Shown in pieces: positions 12,876 through 17,779 of a stretch of 17,779 bases of DNA. Source of the stretch: Caldora sp. SIO3E6 (GTDB lineage Bacteria; Cyanobacteriota; Cyanobacteriia; Cyanobacteriales; Coleofasciculaceae); assembly GCA_010672185.1 (NCBI GenBank), contig JAAHHL010000053.1, positions 1 to 17,779 on the forward strand, read 5' to 3'. Position numbers and translations under genes: made by a program. Every line of letters begins with the position of its first letter. Position 1 is the first letter of the stretch. The notes below the pieces were generated by a model. It was not told the DNA's origin. It saw nothing but the letters and a program-made list of their open reading frames with translations, and ran no database searches.

Positions 12876-15179
12876 CTAGCCTGATGCAGTAAATGTAATT
12901 TTAAAAATTGTTTCCCCATTTCTGTCAAGTTCAATTTTCCCCTTGAGCTGCTTCACTAAGGTCATAACTAGCTTAAATCCCATAGATTGGGATGTTTGTA
13001 AATCGAAATCCCTGGGAAGTATATCACCACTATTGCCAACTGTTAAGATAAGTTGATTGTCAGTACTCGCTTCCAATTTGACAAAAACCTCACCTTCCCC
13101 ATGCTGACGAAAACCATGTTTCAGGGCATTGGTAACTAGTTCATTAATAATCAATCCACAGGGGACAGCTTGAGCAAGGCTAATGAAAATGTCCTGTTCA
13201 ACAGTAACCTTAAAGGCAATCGCACCAGACTTGACATTGTAAATCTGAAATAAGTTCCCTGCTAGATTGCGCACATATTCAGTAAAGTTGATACGGCTGA
13301 AGTCCCCAGAGCGGTACAAATTCTCGTGTACTAGTGCCATAGATTCAACTCGGTTGCGGCACTCTTGCAAAACTGCCTGGGCTTGAGGATCTTCCACTCG
13401 ATTGGCTTGTAGCCGTAGCAAACTAGCAATAATTTGCAAGTTATTTTTCACCCGATGGTGAATTTCTTTGAGTAGGACTTCTTTTTCTTTGAGGGATGTC
13501 CGAATTTGTTCGTCTGAGAGTTTGCGTGCAGTTACATCCTCAGCAATTCCTGCCAGACGGTAAACTTGACCTTGTTCGTTGTAAATAGGAAAGGTGCGCT
13601 CGTAGATCCAGCGAATTTCCCTATCTGGTCGCATAATCCGATACTCTTTAGTAATAGACTCCCCCTGCCGCTGTCGTTCAAAGTCAGCGATTACAGCAGC
13701 TCGATCCTCTGGATACACTGCCTCTATCCATTTATAGGGAACAGCGGGCAAATTTTTGTAAGAGTATCCCATGATGCGCTCATAAGCAGGACTAACGTAG
13801 AGCAGTTGCTCATTATCTAGGGAAAATAGCCAGAAGATATCTTCAATATTGTCCGCTAATTGGCGAAACAGCTCCTCACTTTCCCTTACTGCTGTTGCTG
13901 CTCGTCGGCGCTCTGTGACATCTCGCAGGGCAACTACATAGACTAATTCTCCTTGCCAATTAGTTTCCGCCACCCTCATCTCCCCGATAACTAGTCCTCT
14001 TTTGGGGTGATTAATGCCTAACTCCGCCGCTTCTTCCACCACAATTGGCTCACCAAAATCGTGATCTAGCAGATCTTCTGGCTCCTTGCCAAACAACCGA
14101 GCTGCTGCGGGGTTAGCAAAACATACTTTGCCCTTGAGATCTACCAGCAGGATACCATCGGAGATGCTGTTGACAATCGTGTATAGTCTTCCTTCACTTT
14201 CCCATAAAGCACCCTCAATAAATTTGTGTTCAGTAATATCCTGAGCAGTGCTGATAATTTGCTCTGGCATACCGTCAGGGGTTCTGGTAAATACTACATT
14301 TTGACTACAAAGCCAATGCCAAGAACCGTCACTGTGCTGAAGTCGGAATTCCTGCTCAATCACTTCCCCATCTCTGACTTGGGCAAAGCGCTGAGGCAGT
14401 GATTGAAACAAAAACAAATCCTCTGGGTGCAATCTCTCCAGAAAAAACTCAGTCTCTGGTTTTTGAGGTGACTCAGAAGCAGAGCCCAACATCTGAAAAA
14501 TTTGACGATTCATGTAGATACTGTACTCAGCAATCAAGTCGTAAATATACAACAGTTGCGGCATAGTATCAGCAATGCGCTGCACCAATAGCTGGCTATT
14601 ACGTAGGGCTTCTTTGGTTTGTTTGTGGCTAGTGATATCGGTGTAATAGCCAATACAACCTCCAGCATAAACTCCGGAACTAATTGACTGACTCTGGAAC
14701 TCTAGCCAGCGCTCGGAGCGTGTATCTCCTGGGATAATATGGTACTCAAAATTATCAATATAGCTGTTATGGTCATAAGTGGCTAACATCCTAGTAGCCA
14801 CAGCTTCTGGCTCTGCAAAAATCTGCTGAAGTTGCTCACGAATCAGCTCCCTTTGATCCCTGCCCAGGATATCTTCCCTTGGTAAACCCCAGAATCTCTC
14901 TAATGCCTGATTAATCCAAACAATCCGGAAGTTTGCATCTAAAATTAAGACACCAACTTCCACAGCATCCAGTACATTCTTAACTAAGGCAACCTCTGTC
15001 TGTTGATGCTCTTTCACCTCAGTTTGCAGTTGGGTATGGGAGCATTCTAGCTCTTGCCAACTGTTATGGAGCTCCTCAAAAGCTTCTCTGAGCCATTGAG
15101 ATTGTTCAGGAGTTTGAGGTAACTCGTTGACTTTTTCCTGTAGTACACTTAAGCGATCGCGCCATTTGTCGTTTGTCAT
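12876..15179 (-). CDS. Four-PAS cytosolic sensor histidine kinase (HisKA_2 type)
   Basis: This 767-residue kinase has an N-terminal coiled coil (about 1-65) and four PAS/PAC domains (about 66-188, 200-318, 325-425, 431-552) with recognisable PAC ends (DITSHKQ, DITEHK, DVTERRR, DVTARK). A HisKA_2 dimerisation domain follows; its phosphoacceptor is His574 in LLKEIHHRVKNNLQIIASLL. The HATPase domain (about 660-767) has N679 and N684 in NELVTNALKHGF. The G1 box is unusual: VGNSGDILP stands where V-x-D-N-G-x-G-x-P is typical, so the adenine-binding Asp is Asn. The SMGFKLV segment fits the G2 region. No transmembrane segment is present, so it senses cytosolic signals. It lies upstream of the response regulator on the same strand, probably as its partner. 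The start codon lies within a heptamer array, which makes the true N-terminus uncertain by a few residues. Confidence 0.93.
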   Translation of the reverse strand: MTNDKWRDRLSVLQEKVNELPQTPEQSQWLREAFEELHNSWQELECSHTQLQTEVKEHQQTEVALVKNVLDAVEVGVLILDANFRIVWINQALERFWGLPREDILGRDQRELIREQLQQIFAEPEAVATRMLATYDHNSYIDNFEYHIIPGDTRSERWLEFQSQSISSGVYAGGCIGYYTDITSHKQTKEALRNSQLLVQRIADTMPQLLYIYDLIAEYSIYMNRQIFQMLGSASESPQKPETEFFLERLHPEDLFLFQSLPQRFAQVRDGEVIEQEFRLQHSDGSWHWLCSQNVVFTRTPDGMPEQIISTAQDITEHKFIEGALWESEGRLYTIVNSISDGILLVDLKGKVCFANPAAARLFGKEPEDLLDHDFGEPIVVEEAAELGINHPKRGLVIGEMRVAETNWQGELVYVVALRDVTERRRAATAVRESEELFRQLADNIEDIFWLFSLDNEQLLYVSPAYERIMGYSYKNLPAVPYKWIEAVYPEDRAAVIADFERQRQGESITKEYRIMRPDREIRWIYERTFPIYNEQGQVYRLAGIAEDVTARKLSDEQIRTSLKEKEVLLKEIHHRVKNNLQIIASLLRLQANRVEDPQAQAVLQECRNRVESMALVHENLYRSGDFSRINFTEYVRNLAGNLFQIYNVKSGAIAFKVTVEQDIFISLAQAVPCGLIINELVTNALKHGFRQHGEGEVFVKLEASTDNQLILTVGNSGDILPRDFDLQTSQSMGFKLVMTLVKQLKGKIELDRNGETIFKITFTASG

Positions 15180-15239
15180 TTGTCGTTTGTTGTTTGTCGT
15201 TTGTCATTTGTTGTTTGTTGTTTGTTATTTGTTGTTTGA
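15163..15239. repeat. Heptamer array overlapping the kinase start codon
   Basis: Eleven heptamers (CATTTGT, CGTTTGT, TGTTTGT, TATTTGT variants, the last imperfect) run from 15163 to 15239. The minus-strand start codon of the kinase (15179-15177) and its first codons lie inside the array. Two more CAT-containing units supply out-of-frame ATGs. The remaining 15240-15383 has no gene. Confidence 0.95.
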
Positions 15240-15501
15240 GAATTAGAAACGTTATAGATAACAATGACAGGGACAATTAACATTTTGACTAATTATCATT
15301 AATAGCCGACATCAGAAGAGCTAACTTCAAAATAACTAATTAATTGATCACCAAACCTAGAACTTAATACTTTAACCTATTTTATGCATATTACCCAAAT
15401 CCGTATTGTTACCATTATTACTACCATTGCCATCCTCGGTTTTGGTAACTTGGGCTTGCTTGTTAACCGCAACTGTCCACGGACATACACTAAGCAATCA
15501 G

Positions 15502-15626
15502 ATCAAGTTCGGTTGAATACTTACACTTTGTCTGCAATAAGGCAGAAGGCTCCAGGGCAGAGGGCAGAAGGGAAGAAAGAAGGTTGTAAGGGAGAAGGGA
15601 ATTATAAGTGATTATCCGAACTTGAT
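15502..15626. mobile_element. 125-bp MITE-like insertion with ATCAG target duplication
   Basis: The ends ATCAAGTTCGG (15502-15512) and CCGAACTTGAT (15616-15626) are perfect 11-bp inverted repeats. They extend imperfectly to 27 bp (21 matches). ATCAG occurs immediately outside each end (15497-15501 and 15627-15631). The interior is a purine-rich degenerate heptamer-like tract (GGGCAGA twice at 15555-15568). It encodes no protein of its own, so it would need a transposase supplied in trans. Confidence 0.8.
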
Positions 15627-16713
15627 ATCAGACCTTATTTGCCGCTCTTCCTGGTTTCAGTTTGCCAGCACCTTAGGGCTATATTCACCAGCTGTGGCAG
15701 CTCCCAGTAGCCAAGCTGAAACTGTACCAACCTCTGAGCCACAGTTACTCACTATCTATGAACCAATCCAGAATTTTGAGTGGGAGGGAATGTTTGTCAG
15801 TCCCCAAGGTATTGCCTACTTTGCGGAGGAAATTGCCCCAGACTGGTTAACAACTAATGAATTAGCTGTAGAGTTTGCTAGAAGCAATAGAGACCGTCAA
15901 GCCGAAGCAAAAGCACTGTTTGAGCTGGGTCTAGCTAACCATGTTAGAGGTGGCTTTTTTGACAGAGCAATTGACTACTACCAAAAAAGTTTAGCCATTG
16001 CTCAAGAAATTAGAGAGCGGGACTTAGAAGTGCTGCTGCTGGGTAATTTAGGCTTAGCATACCTGCAAAGTGGTTACTATTATATTGAACCATTTAACTA
16101 TTTGCAGGAATATTTTAATTATACTTGGCATAAAGCTTATTATTACCAAGGTAGCGATCCGAAATTAGGGGGGATGGCTCTAGGAAATCTGGGTAATGCT
16201 TATTATGGTGCAGACCTTTATGCTCAAGCTATTGCCACTCATCAACGACGTTTACAACTCTCTCAAGATCTTAAAGACCGTCAAGGAGAAGCCAAAGCTT
16301 TAGGAGATTTGGGTCTGGTTTATCATGCCTTAGGAGAACATGACCAAGCTATTAATTATCATCAGCAGAGATTAGCCATCTCACAAGCAATTAAAGACCG
16401 CCGAGGAGAAGGGCAAGCTCTCTCTAATTTAGGGATAGTTTACCATACTTTAGGAGACTATCACCAAGCTATTGAATACCAACAGCTGTATCTAGCTATC
16501 TCCCGAACTAGCCAAAATCCCCTAGGAGAAATTCAGGCTTTAGGTAACTTAGCCGGTGCTTACTACTTCCTGGGAGATTATAACCAAGCGATCGCACCTT
16601 TATCTAATGAGGGGGTCTGGGGGAGCGATAAGCTTGCCCTCGAACGAAGTGAAGGGACCCGCGCTAATTCTTACGAATATAGCGCCGGGATACAGTGGAC
16701 TCCTCCAGGTTAA
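15622..16713 (+). CDS. TPR-repeat protein, downstream fragment of the split gene
   Basis: This 363-codon stretch is open with a possible TTG start but no ATG until 15790, and its first residues derive from the inserted element's right end. Residues 18-27 contain LGLYSPAVAAP, resembling a signal-peptidase region left after loss of the real hydrophobic N-terminus. TPR-type units of about 40 residues follow (about 93-130, 184-220, 224-260, 264-300, and a partial at 304-325), with LGNLG-AY----Y-QAI patterns. The stretch at 150-180 is Tyr-rich and less regular. The tail after residue 325 (PLSNEGVWGSDK...) is not TPR-like and looks like read-through of foreign sequence. The TPR family binds proteins; no enzyme domain remains. 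It is probably not made as a secreted protein in this strain. Confidence 0.7.
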   Translation: MISDLICRSSWFQFASTLGLYSPAVAAPSSQAETVPTSEPQLLTIYEPIQNFEWEGMFVSPQGIAYFAEEIAPDWLTTNELAVEFARSNRDRQAEAKALFELGLANHVRGGFFDRAIDYYQKSLAIAQEIRERDLEVLLLGNLGLAYLQSGYYYIEPFNYLQEYFNYTWHKAYYYQGSDPKLGGMALGNLGNAYYGADLYAQAIATHQRRLQLSQDLKDRQGEAKALGDLGLVYHALGEHDQAINYHQQRLAISQAIKDRRGEGQALSNLGIVYHTLGDYHQAIEYQQLYLAISRTSQNPLGEIQALGNLAGAYYFLGDYNQAIAPLSNEGVWGSDKLALERSEGTRANSYEYSAGIQWTPPG

Positions 16714-16743
16714 TTAATGGGACATTGAGTTCCATTAATTAAC
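16709..16743. repeat. 12-bp perfect palindrome around the TPR-gene stop
   Basis: GTTAATTAATGG (16709-16720) and CCATTAATTAAC (16732-16743) are exact inverted repeats with an 11-base loop. The stop codon TAA (16711-16713) lies in the left arm. It is AT-rich, so it is a weak terminator candidate, or border sequence of the adjacent IS. Confidence 0.7.
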
Positions 16744-16744
16744 A

Positions 16745-16771
16745 TTTACTGTTGCGCTGCGAGCCAGTAAA
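16745..16771 (+). mobile_element. Probable left-end hairpin of an IS200/IS605-type element
   Basis: TTTACTG (16745-16751) pairs with CAGTAAA (16765-16771) just upstream of tnpB. IS200/IS605 elements carry subterminal hairpins instead of inverted ends, and this position fits a left end. The exact boundary cannot be set without an empty-site sequence. Confidence 0.5.
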
Positions 16772-16776
16772 CCTGG

Positions 16777-16782
16777 TATAAT
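16777..16782 (+). promoter_or_regulatory. -10 hexamer TATAAT directly before tnpB
   Basis: A perfect TATAAT lies seven bases before the tnpB ATG, with only a weak -35 (TTGCGC at 16752-16757, 19-base spacer). Initiation at the usual distance would fall at or beside the ATG, so the message could be leaderless; there is no Shine-Dalgarno sequence. Confidence 0.45.
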
Positions 16783-16789
16783 ATACCTC

Positions 16790-17779
16790 ATGCTGATATT
16801 TAACTACCGCTACCGAATCTATCCAGATGCCCCTCAAGAGCAACAACTCATGGAGTGGATGGACATCTGTCGAGGCGCGTACAACTACGCACTTCGAGAG
16901 ATAAAAGATTGGTGCGATAGCCGTAAGTGTTTGATAGATAGATGTTCTCTCGACAAAGAGTACATCATCCCAGCAGATACTAAGTTCCCCAACGAAATCA
17001 ATCAGCTTAACAACCTGCCCAATGCTAAGAAAAAATTCCCTCTGTTGAAGGAAGTTCCTTCTCAAGTCCTTCAACAGACGATTAAACAGTTGCATCAAGG
17101 TTGGGATTATTTCACTAAGCGGGGATTTGGCTTTCCACGTTTCAAAAAATACGGGCAATTCAAGTCGTTGCTGTTTCCTCAGTTCAAGGGAAATCCTGTC
17201 ACCGACTGGCACATAAAACTACCCAAAATCGGAGCAATCCCGATTAATTTGCATCGCCCAATCCCCAGCGGATTTGTGGTAAAGCAAGTACGAATCATCA
17301 GGAAAGCTGACCGATGGTACGCATCTATACTCATTCAGTGTGATGTCAATATTCCTGACCCTGTGCCCCACGGTCATCCGATTGGTGTAGACATTGGGTT
17401 GTCGAAGTTTTTGGCAACATCTGAGGGAGTTCTGGTAAAACCGCCGAAGTTTTTGAAGAACCTGCAACACAAGCTGAAATTGCTGCAACGCAGATTGTCC
17501 AGGAAAAAGAAGCGGTCTAAAAACTACGAGAAAGCCCGACTCAAAGTTGCCCGACTTCACCACAAAATTGATAACACCAGAAAGAACTTCCATTACAAAC
17601 AAGCCCATGCCCTTTGTGATCAGGGTGACATGGTTTTCATGGAAAACCTGGACTATCGTGTCAGTGCCAAAGGATTCTTGGGGAAACAGATGCTTGATGC
17701 AGGTTTTGGTCAGTTCCGAAGCATCGTCAAGTATGTTTGCTCGAAACGTGGAAAGTTCTTTGCTGAAGTGGATGCTAGG
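16790..17779 (+). CDS. tnpB: TnpB, IS200/IS605-family RNA-guided nuclease (3' partial)
   Basis: An ATG at 16790 opens a frame of 330 codons that runs off the window without a stop. The N-terminus (MLIFNYRYRIYPDAPQEQQL...CRGAYNYAL) is the typical OrfB/TnpB wedge-region helix-turn-helix start. RuvC-I is visible as IGVDIGLSKFLA with catalytic Asp201, followed by the LKLLQRRLSRKKKRSKNYEKAR bridge-type basic helix. RuvC-II is visible as MVFMENLDYR with Glu285. The zinc finger and RuvC-III Asp should lie beyond the window. TnpB proteins are RNA-guided DNA endonucleases whose guide RNA comes from the element's right end, also outside. No tnpA lies on the left side, so this could be a tnpB-only element. 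The N-terminal insert at about 45-95 seems long but family-like. The gene starts 77 bp past the truncated TPR gene. Confidence 0.93.
   Translation, partial: MLIFNYRYRIYPDAPQEQQLMEWMDICRGAYNYALREIKDWCDSRKCLIDRCSLDKEYIIPADTKFPNEINQLNNLPNAKKKFPLLKEVPSQVLQQTIKQLHQGWDYFTKRGFGFPRFKKYGQFKSLLFPQFKGNPVTDWHIKLPKIGAIPINLHRPIPSGFVVKQVRIIRKADRWYASILIQCDVNIPDPVPHGHPIGVDIGLSKFLATSEGVLVKPPKFLKNLQHKLKLLQRRLSRKKKRSKNYEKARLKVARLHHKIDNTRKNFHYKQAHALCDQGDMVFMENLDYRVSAKGFLGKQMLDAGFGQFRSIVKYVCSKRGKFFAEVDAR

Larger units (their letters stand above)
15384..16713 (+). pseudogene. Secreted TPR-repeat protein gene, interrupted by a small element
   Basis: Two ORFs belong to one broken gene. The upstream part (15384-15611) starts with an ATG and a signal-like hydrophobic stretch (IRIVTIITTIAILGFGNLGLL). 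The downstream part, in another frame, continues into an alanine-rich A-V-A-A-P region and TPRs. A 125-bp inverted-repeat element at 15502-15626, flanked by ATCAG duplications, lies between them. Deleting the element and one ATCAG copy (130 bp) joins codon 39 (Ser) directly to the Asp at 15631 in the TPR frame, restoring about 399 codons. The 3' end also looks non-native: after the last DYNQAI the sequence leaves the TPR pattern and stops inside a palindrome next to a TnpB element. An unlikely alternative is that the TPR ORF starts at TTG 15622. Confidence 0.75.

Noticed and set aside
15281..15313. TTGACT near 15285 as a promoter for the split TPR gene
   Set aside because: No acceptable -10 hexamer lies 16-19 bases downstream.
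15505..15611. C-terminal part of the 75-codon ORF (rich in Lys, Gly and Glu) as a genuine protein tail
   Set aside because: This part is encoded by the inserted 125-bp element and is not part of the original gene.
16739..17608. Two minus-strand open frames (157 and 129 codons) opposite the tnpB region
   Set aside because: They lie antisense to an unmistakable TnpB coding frame with RuvC motifs and show no family features.

Overview
The window looks like chromosomal DNA of a large-genome filamentous cyanobacterium, possibly Moorena-like; the species is a guess. The evidence is about a dozen copies of the HIP1 octamer GCGATCGC, many heptanucleotide tandem arrays of the cyanobacterial STRR type, several small palindromic elements, and protein families common in such genomes: TPR-CHAT, Rpn-type nuclease, UPF0175, DUF433, multi-PAS HisKA_2 kinase and TnpB. 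No tRNA, rRNA or CRISPR array was seen.

Layout. Positions 1-155 hold the 5' end of a probable membrane-protein gene on the minus strand. Positions 498-3032 hold small accessory genes: an Rpn-type nuclease (-), a coiled-coil protein (+), a DUF433 protein (-) and a UPF0175 protein (-). They are separated by repeats. Positions 3523-10285 form a plus-strand cluster of three genes: a 1607-aa protease-like protein with nineteen 46-residue TPR-type units and a C-terminal CHAT (caspase-like) domain, a 119-aa helical protein, and a 516-aa protein with hydrophobic segments at its C-terminus. The second and third genes overlap by ATGA. A 438-bp patch of palindromic elements separates this cluster from a convergent two-component pair on the minus strand: a four-PAS HisKA_2 histidine kinase (12876-15179) and a REC-PAS-GAF-GGDEF response regulator (10724-12586). 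The right end holds a secreted TPR-protein gene split by a small inverted-repeat element, then a TnpB gene that runs off the window.

How it may work together. The most interesting unit is the TPR-CHAT / small protein / membrane-tailed protein cluster. By analogy with known TPR-CHAT and caspase-like conflict systems, it could be a sensor-protease with a membrane-acting partner; that role is inferred. Its TPR array is expanding or being homogenised: two adjacent 138-bp units differ at only three bases. The kinase and regulator are probably cognate, but the regulator's GGDEF signature is degraded, so it probably does not make cyclic-di-GMP.

The clearest sequence-level discovery is a 125-bp element at 15502-15626 with imperfect terminal inverted repeats, flanked by the 5-bp duplication ATCAG. 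Removing the element and one ATCAG copy joins the upstream signal-peptide ORF to the downstream TPR ORF exactly in frame. The heptamer arrays also touch coding sequence: one supplies the kinase start codon and another the UPF0175 stop codon.
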